A stretch of DNA of 64,000 nt, from assembly GCF_014637085.1 (NCBI RefSeq), contig NZ_BMEU01000018.1, positions 1 through 64,000 on the forward strand. The letters run 5' to 3'. The position numbers and the translations under genes are program-made. This document shows, one piece after another, positions 1 through 9,820 of this stretch (positions are counted from its first letter, which is position 1; the number at the start of each line of letters is the position of its first letter). This stretch comes from Comamonas phosphati. GTDB lineage: Bacteria; Pseudomonadota; Gammaproteobacteria; Burkholderiales; Burkholderiaceae_C. The notes under the pieces were generated by a model that was not told where the DNA came from, made no database searches, and worked only from the letters and a program-made list of their open reading frames with translations.

Positions 1-58
1 GCACCAAGCGAACCGCACGTTCGCGGACTTCGGGTGAAAACTTGTTCGACTTCGTCAT
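1..58 (-). CDS. IS3-family transposase OrfA, N-terminal 19 residues only
   Basis: The minus strand from the ATG at 58 reads MTKSNKFSPEVRERAVRLV and runs off the window. This N-terminus matches the helix-turn-helix start of IS3-family OrfA transposase subunits, which bind the IS ends and are normally about 90-100 residues long. A GAGAGGA Shine-Dalgarno-like stretch lies just upstream of the ATG, inside the IS end. The rest of the protein, and OrfB, lie outside the window, so activity cannot be judged. Confidence 0.7.
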   Translation of the reverse strand, partial: MTKSNKFSPEVRERAVRLV

Positions 59-108
59 GGCTCAATCCTCTCAGAGAAAAGAGCCTCCTCAAAACCTGGG
101 GCGGTTCA
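1..108 (-). mobile_element. End of an IS3-family insertion sequence, truncated by the window edge
   Basis: The last bases before 108, read on the minus strand, give TGAACCGCCCCAGG, which resembles the terminal inverted repeat of many IS3-family elements that begin with TGAACCGCCCC. A transposase reading frame begins 50 bases inside this end, as in those elements. Only the transposase-start end lies in the window. The sequence beyond position 108 is not IS-like and looks like an interrupted gene, so 108/109 is the probable insertion junction. Confidence 0.7.
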
Positions 109-110
109 AG

Positions 111-221
111 ATCGTGCTGGGCTTGGCGCTGCCGGCCCTCTCTGCCATGATCCTCAGCGGCGTGGCTGGCCCGCCTGACCTGCGCATTCTGAAACGACCC
201 AACCGGACATATCAAGAATGA
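111..221 (+). pseudogene. 3' remnant of an unidentified gene cut off by the IS
   Basis: An open frame runs from the IS junction to a TGA at 219-221. It begins with a hydrophobic stretch (IVLGLALPALSAMILSGVAG) and ends in a basic, polar tail (RPNRTYQE). Its stop codon overlaps the ATG of the following hydrolase in an ATGA arrangement, which is typical of translationally coupled operon genes. I infer that this is the C-terminal end of a membrane or transporter-like protein whose 5' part was displaced by the insertion. The family cannot be identified from 36 residues. Confidence 0.35.
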
Positions 222-946
222 ATATCAAAGCGATTGCCTTCGACACCGGTGGAACAGTGCTGGACTGGCATGCAGGTATCCGTGATGCGTTCGCCACGGC
301 CGGGGCCAGACATGGAGTCTCCCGCGACTGGGGCGCCATTACCAATCAGTACAGGCGCCTGGCCATGAAAACGATCGCCGGTCAGGCATTGCCCGCCTTC
401 AATATGGACGAAGTCCACTACGGTGCACTCGTGGATGTATTTGAGGTCAATGGCCTGAGCATGTTTGACGACACTGAGCGTAGCGAAATAGCGCGCGCTT
501 GGCACCAGTTGGTAGCCTGGGGAGACTTTCCGGGCGCCTTGCGTGCGATCCGGCGACGCGTGCCGGCGGTGTCATTCACCATGCTTCCGTTGTCGCTGGT
601 GATGGACGTGTCGCGGCGCAACGGCATTGACTGGGACGCCATCATTTCCTGCGAAATGATCGGCTACTACAAGCCTGATCCACGCGCCTACCGGCAGGCG
701 GCCAAATGGCTCGCGCTGGAACCGGCCGAGATCCTGATGGTAGCCTGCCACAACTTCGACCTCAACGCCGCCCGAGCCTGTGGCATGCGAACCGCCTTTG
801 TGCGCCGCCCTGATGAATGGGGTTGCGAGCCGCCTCCGGATCCCATTCCGCATACAGACTGCGACCGGGTCTTCGATGGCTTCGAGGAATTGGCCTGCGC
901 TATCGCGGCTCCCAATTTTCTGCCATCGCCTGCGTCGGGGCGTTGA
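218..946 (+). CDS. HAD-superfamily hydrolase, haloacid dehalogenase type II-like
   Basis: This is a 242-residue HAD-fold protein. Motif I is FDTGGTV with the nucleophile Asp9. The second acidic residue of HAD phosphatases (DxD) is replaced by Gly, as is usual in the L-2-haloacid dehalogenase branch. Motif II is around Thr121, motif III is Lys152 in YYKPDP, and motif IV is around Asp181 in HNFDLNAARACGM. The length fits the dehalogenase group. The likely reaction is hydrolytic cleavage through an aspartyl ester, but the substrate cannot be read from sequence. The start overlaps the stop of the truncated upstream gene, so the two were probably co-transcribed, and the IS insertion may have removed the native promoter. 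GC content looks lower than that of neighbouring genes, which may indicate acquisition. Confidence 0.75.
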   Translation: MNIKAIAFDTGGTVLDWHAGIRDAFATAGARHGVSRDWGAITNQYRRLAMKTIAGQALPAFNMDEVHYGALVDVFEVNGLSMFDDTERSEIARAWHQLVAWGDFPGALRAIRRRVPAVSFTMLPLSLVMDVSRRNGIDWDAIISCEMIGYYKPDPRAYRQAAKWLALEPAEILMVACHNFDLNAARACGMRTAFVRRPDEWGCEPPPDPIPHTDCDRVFDGFEELACAIAAPNFLPSPASGR

Positions 947-1110
947 GCATAGATTGCCCATTCCCCTCTCGTAAGCTTCAATCACTTGGGGCATCGGTGA
1001 AAAAGCGAAAGTAGAGTGACGCACCAACGAAAGTACGGTGACGTTCCCCATTTTCCTAGGCAAAACCCGGACCGAGCCGCAACTTGCCCTTGATCCACCC
1101 AGGCCAGCTC
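947..1110. other. Intergenic region with two imperfect direct repeats
   Basis: No gene is visible between the HAD hydrolase and the groES promoter. Two similar 17-base blocks stand out, GCGAAAGTAGAGTGACG near 1005 and ACGAAAGTACGGTGACG near 1027, with about 14 of 17 bases shared. Short repeated blocks of this kind occur at the ends of some insertion sequences (for example the IS21 family), so this may be an old IS end. No transposase is attached and the call is weak. Confidence 0.3.
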
Positions 1111-1138
1111 TTGAAAGCCCGGTAAATTGCCTTATTAT
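1111..1138 (+). promoter_or_regulatory. Sigma-70-type promoter of groES-groEL
   Basis: TTGAAA at 1111-1116 and TATTAT at 1133-1138 are separated by 16 bases, a good vegetative promoter. The -10 element runs into the first arm of the CIRCE operator, so HrcA bound there would block RNA polymerase. Confidence 0.65.
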
Positions 1139-1164
1139 TAGCACTCGACGGGGTTGAGTGCTAA
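1138..1164. promoter_or_regulatory. CIRCE operator (HrcA binding site)
   Basis: The sequence is TTAGCACTC, nine bases, then GAGTGCTAA, an exact match to the CIRCE consensus. HrcA is known to repress groESL operons from this element and to release it on heat shock. The hrcA gene itself is not in the window. Confidence 0.95.
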
Positions 1165-1251
1165 CAAACGCCTCACCCCCTATCTTCCGGATGCCGGCTC
1201 GTCTGGCCGGCAAGTCTTGTTTCAACTTTGTTGATGTATTTAGGAGTTGGT

Positions 1252-1542
1252 ATGAACCTGCGTCCCCTGCACGATCGCGTGATCGTCAAGCGCCTCGAAA
1301 ACGAAACCAAGACGGCTTCGGGCATCGTGATCCCCGACAACGCCGCCGAGAAGCCCGACCAGGGCGAGGTGCTGGCCGTGGGCCCCGGCAAGAAGAACGA
1401 CAAGGGCGAAACCATTGCCCTGAACGTGAAGGTCGGCGACCGCGTTCTGTTCGGCAAGTACAGCGGCCAGACCGTCAAGGTCAATGGCGACGAGCTGCTG
1501 GTCATGAAGGAAGACGACCTGTTCGCGGTCGTCGAGAAGTAA
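1252..1542 (+). CDS. groES: Co-chaperonin GroES (Cpn10)
   Basis: The 96-residue product starts [15 protein letters not shown] and ends DDLFAVVEK, the standard GroES frame. The mobile-loop region ([18 protein letters not shown]) contains the hydrophobic IVI that contacts GroEL. GroES caps the GroEL double ring during ATP-driven folding in the cytoplasm. The start at 1252 is chosen because TAGGAG lies 5 bases upstream and the family begins here; an in-frame extension to 1228 adds residues not seen in the family. It is co-transcribed with groEL, 86 bases downstream, under CIRCE control. Confidence 0.97.
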   Translation: MNLRPLHDRVIVKRLENETKTASGIVIPDNAAEKPDQGEVLAVGPGKKNDKGETIALNVKVGDRVLFGKYSGQTVKVNGDELLVMKEDDLFAVVEK

Positions 1543-1564
1543 ATCCCCCTTTCTCAATATTCAT

Positions 1565-1598
1565 AGCTGTCAGCGCTTGATTTGCAGGCACTGGCAGC
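1565..1598. repeat. Short palindromic AGCTG-type dispersed repeat in the groES-groEL spacer
   Basis: AGCTGTCAGCGC on the left pairs imperfectly with CACTGGCAGC on the right. The same AGCTG(N)CAGCGC end occurs at 54205, 60122 and near 62840 in this window. The element sits between two co-transcribed genes, so it would form a hairpin in the groESL mRNA. Confidence 0.55.
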
Positions 1599-1619
1599 CA
1601 AATTGATCCAAATTCTTAG

Positions 1620-3272
<1,653 letters not shown>

Positions 3273-3282
3273 TTGCCCGCCG

Positions 3283-3316
3283 GCTCGCTGGGCGGTCGCA
3301 AGGCCGCCCAGCGAGC
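3283..3316. other. Perfect 13-bp hairpin after groEL
   Basis: GCTCGCTGGGCGG and CCGCCCAGCGAGC form a perfect stem with an 8-base loop, 10 bases after the groEL stop. It lacks a T run, so it probably acts with the next hairpin as an mRNA-stabilising or termination structure. Confidence 0.6.
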
Positions 3317-3326
3317 ATCGACCAAC

Positions 3327-3350
3327 AAAAGGCCGCATCCGCGGCCTTTT
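3327..3350 (+). terminator. Rho-independent terminator after groEL
   Basis: AAAAGGCCGC, a 4-base loop, and GCGGCCTTTT form a 10-bp stem ending in T residues. The A/T symmetry means it could also stop minus-strand transcription coming from pgi. Confidence 0.75.
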
Positions 3351-3429
3351 GTCATCTGGCATGAAACATGAGTCAAACCTATGACCTGCATGCGCAGCGA
3401 GCTCTCAATTCAAGAGCATCACCTGCAAC

Positions 3430-5040
3430 TCAGGAGAGCTGCAATGCCGCCAGGCGCTGCATCAACCCCAGGGTGGAGGCATCCACGCCCTCCCAGCTCC
3501 CGCTTTCCAGGCGCGCATTCAGCTGCCTGGCCAGTTTCTTGCCCAGTTCAACCCCCCACTGGTCAAAGCTGTTGATGCCCCAGACCGAGCCGGAAACGAA
3601 AACCCGGTGCTCGTACAGTGCGATCAATGCCCCCAGCGAAGCCGGGGCCAGCTGTTGCAGCAGCAAGAAGGTGCTGGGGCGGTTTCCCGGGCAGTACTTT
3701 TCGCCGCCTTCGCCATCCCGCCCCACCATCAAGGCCTGAGCCTGGGCAATGGCATTGACCACCAGGCTCTGGTGATGTGCCCCCAGGTACTTGCCGCCGT
3801 CCGTCAAGGCGATGAACTCCACGGGAATCACATCCTGGCCCTGGTGCAGCATCTGGAAGAAGGCATGCTGCCCGTTGGTGCCCGGCTCGCCCCAGATCAC
3901 GGGAGCCGTCTTGACTGCCAGGGCCTGGCCGTCGCGCGTCACGCCCTTGCCGTTGCTCTCCATCTCCAGTTGCTGCAGATAAGCGGTCAAGCGTCGCAAT
4001 CCATGGCTGTAGGGTGCAATGCAACGGCTGGAGAAATCCCAGAAATCCCGGTACCAGACATCCAGCAGCCCCAGGCGCACCGGCAGGTTCTGCTCCATGG
4101 AAGCCGTGAAAAAGTGGGCATCCATGGCATGAGCACCATCGAGCATGGCCTGGAATTGCCGGGCCCCCACGGCGATCGCAATCGGCAGGCCAATGGCGGA
4201 CCACAGGGAAAAGCGTCCGCCAACCCAATCCCAGAAGCCCAGGGTGCGCCGGATGCCGAACTCCGCAGCAGCCTGCACATTGCTGGTCAGGGCGACAAAA
4301 TGCCGGTCTATGGAGCAGGCATCTTCAGGATTCTCGCTGCCGCCCTGCTCCAGAAACCACTGCCGCGCCGAGCGCGCATTGAGCATGGTCTCCGCCGTGG
4401 TGAACGATTTGGAAGCAATCAGGAACAGCGTGCTGTGCGGCTTGACCTTGCGCAGCACATGCCCCAGCTCATGTCCATCGATATTGGAGACGAAGTGGAA
4501 GCTCTTACCCGTATCGACCCAGTCCTCCAGCGCATTGACGACCACTTCGGGGCCCAGGTGGGAGCCGCCGATGCCGATGTTGACGATGTCGGTAATGCTC
4601 TCGTCGGCCCTCACCCGCTCGGCAAGCGCCAGCATGGCATCGCGGGTTTCATGCACCTGGGCCAGAGCCTCGTGCATTGAAGCGGTCCACGCCTGCCATA
4701 CCGGATTGCCCTGCAACTGCCCTCCATCCCGCGGCATGCGCAGCATCCAGTGCATGGCGGCGCGCTCTTCCGTGCAATTCACCGGCTCGCCGGCCAGCAT
4801 GGCATCGCGCTTTTCCTGCACCTGGCTTTGCTCGGCCAGTTCGCGCAGCAGGCGCTCCGTCTCCGTGCTCCAGAGGTTCTTGGAAAGATCGGCAAACACA
4901 TGAGGCGCCTGCATGCTGAGGCTGGAGAGACGGGAGCCATCCTGTGCAAAAGCCTCGCCCAAATCCATGGGCTGGATTTCTTCGCGATGGTGAGCTTGCA
5001 GAGCTTGCCAGGCAGGCAAGCCGTGACATAACAAAGTCAA
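3430..5040 (-). CDS. pgi: Glucose-6-phosphate isomerase
   Basis: The 536-residue protein interconverts glucose-6-phosphate and fructose-6-phosphate in the cytoplasm. Both family signatures are present: GGRFSLWSAIGLPI in the middle and GINSFDQWGVELGKKLA near the C-terminus, the latter with the conserved active-site lysine. The SIS-type sugar-phosphate binding regions (NIGIGGSHLGP and SKSFTTAETM) are intact. The start is a TTG at 5040: GGAG lies 6 bases upstream, and the family motif LPAWQALQAH falls at residues 8-17 only with this start. It lies 10 bases after tal on the same strand, so the two form a sugar-phosphate operon. Confidence 0.96.
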   Translation of the reverse strand: MTLLCHGLPAWQALQAHHREEIQPMDLGEAFAQDGSRLSSLSMQAPHVFADLSKNLWSTETERLLRELAEQSQVQEKRDAMLAGEPVNCTEERAAMHWMLRMPRDGGQLQGNPVWQAWTASMHEALAQVHETRDAMLALAERVRADESITDIVNIGIGGSHLGPEVVVNALEDWVDTGKSFHFVSNIDGHELGHVLRKVKPHSTLFLIASKSFTTAETMLNARSARQWFLEQGGSENPEDACSIDRHFVALTSNVQAAAEFGIRRTLGFWDWVGGRFSLWSAIGLPIAIAVGARQFQAMLDGAHAMDAHFFTASMEQNLPVRLGLLDVWYRDFWDFSSRCIAPYSHGLRRLTAYLQQLEMESNGKGVTRDGQALAVKTAPVIWGEPGTNGQHAFFQMLHQGQDVIPVEFIALTDGGKYLGAHHQSLVVNAIAQAQALMVGRDGEGGEKYCPGNRPSTFLLLQQLAPASLGALIALYEHRVFVSGSVWGINSFDQWGVELGKKLARQLNARLESGSWEGVDASTLGLMQRLAALQLS

Positions 5041-5050
5041 AAAAATCTCC

Positions 5051-6004
5051 TCAGGCCGCAGCCTGCTGCATCAATGTTTCCAGCTTGCGGGTGTCCGCTG
5101 CAAAAGCACGGATGCCTTCCGCCAGCTTTTCCGTCGCCATCGCATCCTCGTTGAGCGCAAAGCGAAAGCCGGCTTCATCGTACTGAACCGGCTCCAAGGA
5201 CAGTTTTCGGCTCTGCTCGCCATCCAAAGCACGCGCCACAGGTGCCACGCCGGCATCCAGTTGTGCCAGAAGCTCTGGTGCAATCGTGAGCAGATCGCAG
5301 CCGGCCAGGGCCAGGATCTGCCCCGTGTTGCGAAAGCTCGCCCCCATCACCTCGGTCGCAATACCGAAGTGCTTGTAGTACTCGTAAATCTTGCGCACGG
5401 AAGCCACGCCGGGATCGTTGTGGCCCGCCATGGCGGCTTCGTCCCACTGCGCTGCGGCCTGCTTCTTGTACCAGTCATGGATCCGGCCGACAAAAGGCGA
5501 AATCAGCCGCACCTTGGCCTGGCCGCAGGCCACCGCCTGGCAGAACGAGAACAGCAGGGTGAGATTGGTGCAGATGCCTTTTTGCTCCAGCAGGCGCGCG
5601 GCCTCTATGCCTTCCCAGGTCGAAGCGATCTTGATCAGCACCCTGTCGGTGGACACGCCGCTGGCCTGGTACAGCTCGATCAGGCGCTCGGCCCGTGCCA
5701 CCGTGGCGTCGGTATTGAAGGACAGGCGCGCATCCACCTCGGTGGACACACGGCCGGGAATCAGGTCCAGGATCTCGCAACCGAAACGCACCAGCATGCG
5801 ATCCATGATTTCGTCGAGAGAACGGCCCTTCCACTGGGCCACCGTCGCCCGCATCAAAGGCGCGTACTCGGGCTTTTGCACGGCTTTCAGAATCAGCGAC
5901 GGATTGGTCGTGGCATCCTGCGGCCGAAACTGGGCCAGCTGATGAAAATCTCCCGTGTCAGCCACTACAGTCGTGAACTGTCGCAGCGCTTCCAACTGGT
6001 TCAT
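5051..6004 (-). CDS. tal: Transaldolase
   Basis: The 317-residue transaldolase moves a dihydroxyacetone unit between sugar phosphates in the non-oxidative pentose phosphate pathway. DATTNPSLI near the N-terminus and the active-site segment [12 protein letters not shown], whose lysine forms the Schiff base, are both intact. The length and the [16 protein letters not shown] start are those of TalB-type enzymes. The ATG at 6004 is preferred because GGAG sits 5 bases upstream; an in-frame GTG at 6010 would fall too close to it. pgi follows directly. It is transcribed divergently from an RpiR-family regulator, which is therefore a plausible controller of this operon. Confidence 0.95.
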   Translation of the reverse strand: MNQLEALRQFTTVVADTGDFHQLAQFRPQDATTNPSLILKAVQKPEYAPLMRATVAQWKGRSLDEIMDRMLVRFGCEILDLIPGRVSTEVDARLSFNTDATVARAERLIELYQASGVSTDRVLIKIASTWEGIEAARLLEQKGICTNLTLLFSFCQAVACGQAKVRLISPFVGRIHDWYKKQAAAQWDEAAMAGHNDPGVASVRKIYEYYKHFGIATEVMGASFRNTGQILALAGCDLLTIAPELLAQLDAGVAPVARALDGEQSRKLSLEPVQYDEAGFRFALNEDAMATEKLAEGIRAFAADTRKLETLMQQAAA

Positions 6005-6152
6005 ACACACTCCAACGGTTGGTTATAAGGTTCGGACAAAACCGTCACGCCCACAAACCATTGAGTGTAGGGCCCGCCCGGGCCAAGATCCACAAACCAG
6101 CCGCTCCGATGAGCACTTGTCAACTCTCGGCAAGCCTCGATATGCTTTTTCG

Positions 6153-6190
6153 TTCAAGCATTTAGAACGTGTTCACGCCTTATGCTTGAA
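6153..6190. promoter_or_regulatory. 9-bp inverted repeat in the tal-rpiR intergenic region
   Basis: TTCAAGCAT at 6153-6161 is repeated in inverted orientation as ATGCTTGAA at 6182-6190. It lies between divergent tal and rpiR and may be an operator for the regulator, or a leader hairpin of its mRNA. No clear copy of the known HexR consensus was found. Confidence 0.4.
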
Positions 6191-6243
6191 GCTCTTGGAG
6201 TGCTTTTGCGCCTCCAGGCCTTTTTGCCACCCAACCACCCAAC

Positions 6244-7089
6244 ATGCTGGATCGCATCACCGCTTCACTTCCCTCTCTGGCGCCCGCAGAACAACGCGTA
6301 GCCCGCCTGGTGCTTGCCGATCCGCGCGCATTTTCCCATCTGCCGGTCAGGGAGCTTGCCGAGCGCGCCCATGTCAGCAAGCCTACCGTGGTGCGCTTTT
6401 GCCGCAGCATGGGCTATGACGGCCTGGCCGACTTCAAGCTGAAGCTGGCCGGGAGCGTCAGCGAAGGCGTGCCCTTCATCCACCGCAGCGTGGACAGCGA
6501 CGACAAGACGGCCGACGTCATGGTGAAGGTGGTGGACAACGCCGTGGCCGCCTTTCTCCAATACCGCAACGCAGCCAGCACCACGGCCATCGAGCAGGCC
6601 GCGCAAGCCATTGCCGCCACCTGGCAGACCGGCAGGCGTATAGAGTTCTACGGCGCCGGCAATTCAGGCATCGTGGCACTCGACGCCCAGCACAAATTCT
6701 TTCGGCTGGGCGTGACCAGCCTGGCCACCAGCGACGGCCATATGCAGGTCATGAGCGCCACCTTGCTGGGGCCAGGCGACTGCGTGGTCATCATTTCCAA
6801 CTCCGGCCGCACGCGCGACCTCATGGACGCGGCGGACATCGCCCGCAAGAACGGAGCCACCACCATTGCCATCACGGCCAGCGGCTCCCCCCTGGCATCC
6901 GCCTGCCAGATCCATCTGGCGGCCGACCACCCGGAAGGCTACGACCGCTACAGCCCGATGGTCTCACGCCTGTTGCACCTGCTGATCATCGACGTGCTTG
7001 CCACCTGCGTCGCCCTGCGCATCGGGCCGGCACTGCAGCCGGCGCTGGAACAGATGAAGGACAATCTGCGCGCCAAGCGCTATACCTGA
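6244..7089 (+). CDS. RpiR/HexR-family transcriptional regulator with SIS domain
   Basis: The 281-residue protein has an N-terminal HTH_6 domain (residues 1-77, including VRELAERAHVSKPTVVRFCR) and a C-terminal SIS domain (about 120-255) with EFYGAGNSGIVA and IISNSGRTRD, which binds phosphosugars. In proteobacteria such proteins (HexR) sense 2-keto-3-deoxy-6-phosphogluconate and control central carbon genes. Its position, divergent from tal-pgi, fits control of hexose and pentose phosphate metabolism. This is inferred; the effector cannot be read from sequence. A terminator follows 6 bases after the stop. Confidence 0.88.
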   Translation: MLDRITASLPSLAPAEQRVARLVLADPRAFSHLPVRELAERAHVSKPTVVRFCRSMGYDGLADFKLKLAGSVSEGVPFIHRSVDSDDKTADVMVKVVDNAVAAFLQYRNAASTTAIEQAAQAIAATWQTGRRIEFYGAGNSGIVALDAQHKFFRLGVTSLATSDGHMQVMSATLLGPGDCVVIISNSGRTRDLMDAADIARKNGATTIAITASGSPLASACQIHLAADHPEGYDRYSPMVSRLLHLLIIDVLATCVALRIGPALQPALEQMKDNLRAKRYT

Positions 7090-7095
7090 ACGGAA

Positions 7096-7120
7096 AAAGC
7101 TCCCGCAGGAGCTTTCTTTT
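7096..7120. terminator. Terminator between rpiR-type gene and porin 1 (convergent)
   Basis: AAAGCTCC and GGAGCTTT form a stem around a CGCA loop, followed by TTCTTTT. It serves the regulator and, by its symmetry, possibly also the converging porin gene. Confidence 0.75.
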
Positions 7121-7132
7121 GATACCGTCCGC

Positions 7133-8218
7133 TCAGAAGCGGTGGCGCAGACCGACCGTGATGCCGGTGCGATTGCGCACCAGGTCGCTGCCGACCTTCT
7201 CGATGTACGAGCCTGCACCGCCCTTCACACGCGTGTAATCCACACCGAAATAGGCATCGGTGCGCTTGCTGAAAGCATAGTCGGCAACCGCCACGATGAA
7301 GTCAGCCTTGTTGTTGAATGCCCCAGACGCAGAGCCATCCTGCTTGGCATGGTAGTAATGCACGCCCAGATTGAGCTGCGGGGTAATCTGGTAGCCGGCT
7401 CCCAGCTGGAGCAGCTGACGCTTCTTGGCATCCCCCGGCAAGAAGCCGCCATTGGTTTCGCCATTCCAATAGGCATTGATCAAGGCATTGCTCACTGGCG
7501 TCAGCTCATTCTTGCGCTTGTTCATGCCATAGCCGGCGCTGAAATACCAAGGCCCGGTGCGATAGGAAGCACCCAGCGTATAGGCATCAAACTCCGTGCC
7601 ACCAGGCATCTTGGTGTACAGATAGCCACCGCCAACGGCAAGGCCGTTGGCCGCATAGCGAAGATAACCGCCCGCCGACTTGCTGTCCGTGGCGCTCTTT
7701 TCGTCAAAGGAATACTGCAGTGCCGCACGCACCGAGCCGAACTCGGCCACGTACTTGAGCATATTGTTGTTGCGGGCCCCCATGGCCAAGCCGATCTCAG
7801 GCTTGTACACCTCCATGTAGGGCGAATAGGGGAAGGATGCATAGGTGGAAGTCACCACATCGAACAATATGTTGTACTGGCGGCCCAGGGTGAGCTGGCC
7901 AAAACTCTTGCTGCGCAGACCTACCCAGGATTGCTGGAAATAGTTGGCGGCAGCCACGTTGCCCGAATCCGTCAAAAAACGGTTTTCGAGATTCGCGATG
8001 GCCGACAGGCCGTCACCCAAGTCCTCCTTGACATTGATGCCCCAGCGGCTCTGGGACATACCGCCACCGACCATCTGGGTCTTGCCATGGTTGCTCGTGG
8101 AACGCACTGCAGCATCCACGATGCCATAGAGCTGCACACTGCTTTGCGCCGAGGCCAGAGATGCCGTGCCCCCCAGAACTGCTAATGCAATCGTCGTTTT
8201 CACAAATGAAGAAGCCAT
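7133..8218 (-). CDS. Outer-membrane porin, OmpC/Gram-negative porin type (porin 1)
   Basis: The 361-residue product begins with a signal peptide (MASSFVKTTIALAVLGGTAS, cleavage likely after LASA) followed by QSSVQLYGIVDAAV, the canonical first strand of betaproteobacterial trimeric porins. It ends LRHRF, with the C-terminal phenylalanine needed for BAM-dependent assembly. It forms a general diffusion channel in the outer membrane. The start at 8218 was chosen because it gives a normal signal peptide; upstream in-frame codons add a non-secretory extension. It is the second of two tandem porin genes, but a terminator lies between them, so each probably has its own promoter. Confidence 0.92.
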   Translation of the reverse strand: MASSFVKTTIALAVLGGTASLASAQSSVQLYGIVDAAVRSTSNHGKTQMVGGGMSQSRWGINVKEDLGDGLSAIANLENRFLTDSGNVAAANYFQQSWVGLRSKSFGQLTLGRQYNILFDVVTSTYASFPYSPYMEVYKPEIGLAMGARNNNMLKYVAEFGSVRAALQYSFDEKSATDSKSAGGYLRYAANGLAVGGGYLYTKMPGGTEFDAYTLGASYRTGPWYFSAGYGMNKRKNELTPVSNALINAYWNGETNGGFLPGDAKKRQLLQLGAGYQITPQLNLGVHYYHAKQDGSASGAFNNKADFIVAVADYAFSKRTDAYFGVDYTRVKGGAGSYIEKVGSDLVRNRTGITVGLRHRF

Positions 8219-8365
8219 TGCCTTGTCTCTCTCTTGTTGATAACTGGTTGGTGGAACTTGCATTCTAGAAATACCTGGTTTCCTTCCATAACCATTTGCA
8301 TAAGCACAACACAGGCCTTTCCCTCTCAGTCTTTCCCTTCTTCGCGTTTTCCCTTTGTCGAAAAA

Positions 8366-8400
8366 ATAAAAAGGGCCTGTCTTGCGACAAGCCCTTTTTT
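8366..8400. terminator. Terminator after porin 2
   Basis: A GC-rich stem (AAAGGGC with GCCCTTT, plus an inner TGTC/GACA) is flanked by A and T runs on both sides, so it works on either strand. It lies 36 bases after the end of porin 2 and upstream of porin 1, which separates the two transcripts. Confidence 0.8.
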
Positions 8401-8435
8401 GCTCTAAGCAGATACTGGCTTATGCCAGCACTGGA

Positions 8436-9500
8436 TTAGAAAGCGTGACGGATACCGACTTGCACGCCGGTCTGGTTCGTACCAGCCAGCACGCCGTCGC
8501 TGTACACGCCCTTGGCAGCCAGGCCCAGGGTGGAAGCATCCTTGTTCTTCATGTAAGCCACGGTACCGTACAGAGCCGTGCGCTTGGACAGGTTGTGCAC
8601 ATAGCCCAGGGACAGCTGGTGAGCCTTGGAGTTGATGGCCTTCTGGTCGTACAGAGCGTACTGAGCCTTGATCTCGCCAACGCCACCCACGGGAGCGGAC
8701 ACGCCGATCAGGTAGTTGTTGAACTTGTCGCTGGAGCCGATTTCGGGCTTGTACTTGATCTGCTGAGCCAGGCCCACCACCTTGGCAACGCCGAAGTCGT
8801 ACGAAGCGCCGATGGACATTTCGTCACGATCGCCGGCGGTGCCGTAGCTCAGAGTGCCGTAAGCAGCAGTCACGCTCAGGGGACCGTTGGCATAGCCAAC
8901 ATTACCACCGACGTAGCGACCGGCCTTGTTACCAGCACCGCCGAACAGGGGGTTGCTATTCGCCTTCTCGTCGAAAGCGTAGCTGATGTTGGCGGTGAAG
9001 CCGCTGAAGTTGGGCGAAGAGTAGGACACCATGTTGTCCTTACGGATGGTGTTGCCATCGGCCAGGCCCGTACCTTCCCAATCGCGGAAGCCCATGAACT
9101 GGCCGATACCGGTGGCACCGAACAGGTCATACTTCAGGCCAGCGCGGAAAGTGGGGGTGGTTTCACGGCCCAGGCGAACTTCACCGAAGTTGCCGGACAG
9201 GCGCACGGTGGATTCGCGCTTGAAATCAAAGCCCTTGGCATTGCCGGTGTCGCCGAAGATTTCGCCTTCCAGCCAGAAGCCGGCCTTCAGACCGCCGCCC
9301 AGGTCTTCGGTGCCACGCAGGCCCAGACGGCTGGTAGCGTTGCCGCTGGTGCCAACGCCGTAGTGGCTGTTGCTACCAGTGCTGTCCTTGTTCACGTAAG
9401 CAACGCCGGTGTCGACGATACCGAACAGGGTCACGGAAGATTGAGCCATTGCGGCGCCGGAAGCGGCCAGCACTGCCAGGGCGATCAGAGATTTTTTCAT
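8436..9500 (-). CDS. Outer-membrane porin, OmpC/Gram-negative porin type (porin 2)
   Basis: The 354-residue porin has a signal peptide MKKSLIALAVLAASGAAMA followed by QSSVTLFGIVDTGVAYV, and ends GIRHAF with the terminal phenylalanine. The domain runs the full length as a 16-strand type barrel with loop-rich middle regions. A GGAG lies 8 bases before the ATG at 9500, which fixes the start. It is related to porin 1 but clearly diverged, so the pair is an older duplication within the large porin family of Comamonadaceae. Substrate selectivity cannot be inferred. Confidence 0.93.
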   Translation of the reverse strand: MKKSLIALAVLAASGAAMAQSSVTLFGIVDTGVAYVNKDSTGSNSHYGVGTSGNATSRLGLRGTEDLGGGLKAGFWLEGEIFGDTGNAKGFDFKRESTVRLSGNFGEVRLGRETTPTFRAGLKYDLFGATGIGQFMGFRDWEGTGLADGNTIRKDNMVSYSSPNFSGFTANISYAFDEKANSNPLFGGAGNKAGRYVGGNVGYANGPLSVTAAYGTLSYGTAGDRDEMSIGASYDFGVAKVVGLAQQIKYKPEIGSSDKFNNYLIGVSAPVGGVGEIKAQYALYDQKAINSKAHQLSLGYVHNLSKRTALYGTVAYMKNKDASTLGLAAKGVYSDGVLAGTNQTGVQVGIRHAF

Positions 9501-9820
9501 TACGGTTACTCCAAGGTTTAGAAGGGCGCCGGTTCTATGGGAGAGAGAACTTGTCTCCGGCTCCACCGGTTTCCCGCGCCAACCTCCTGGTGGGGAAGTT
9601 GTTGCCTATTGCACCAGACCACCGCTTCGAGCGCAAAGAAATTCACCCAAAAACGGCCGATACGGCGCGTTTTCGTTGCACTGCCGCAACAAACATCGGG
9701 TGCTGCACAATCAGTGCAGTCCCTGACGCTTCGTCACATTGATTGCCCAGGCTCAAACGGCGCTCCTGCACTATTGATGTAGCGTCGGCGTCTAGATTTG
9801 CACCGCTTTCCCCATCTGCC
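9501..9820. other. Divergent intergenic region, porin 2 / coq7
   Basis: These 320 bases lie between the divergent starts of porin 2 and coq7 and must hold both promoters. Apart from the porin Shine-Dalgarno (TTGGAG near 9509) I see no promoter with convincing -35 and -10 elements, no strong hairpin, and no small gene. Confidence 0.6.

Noticed and set aside
1228-1251. Eight-codon N-terminal extension of groES
   Set aside because: The family start and the ribosome site both place the ATG at 1252.
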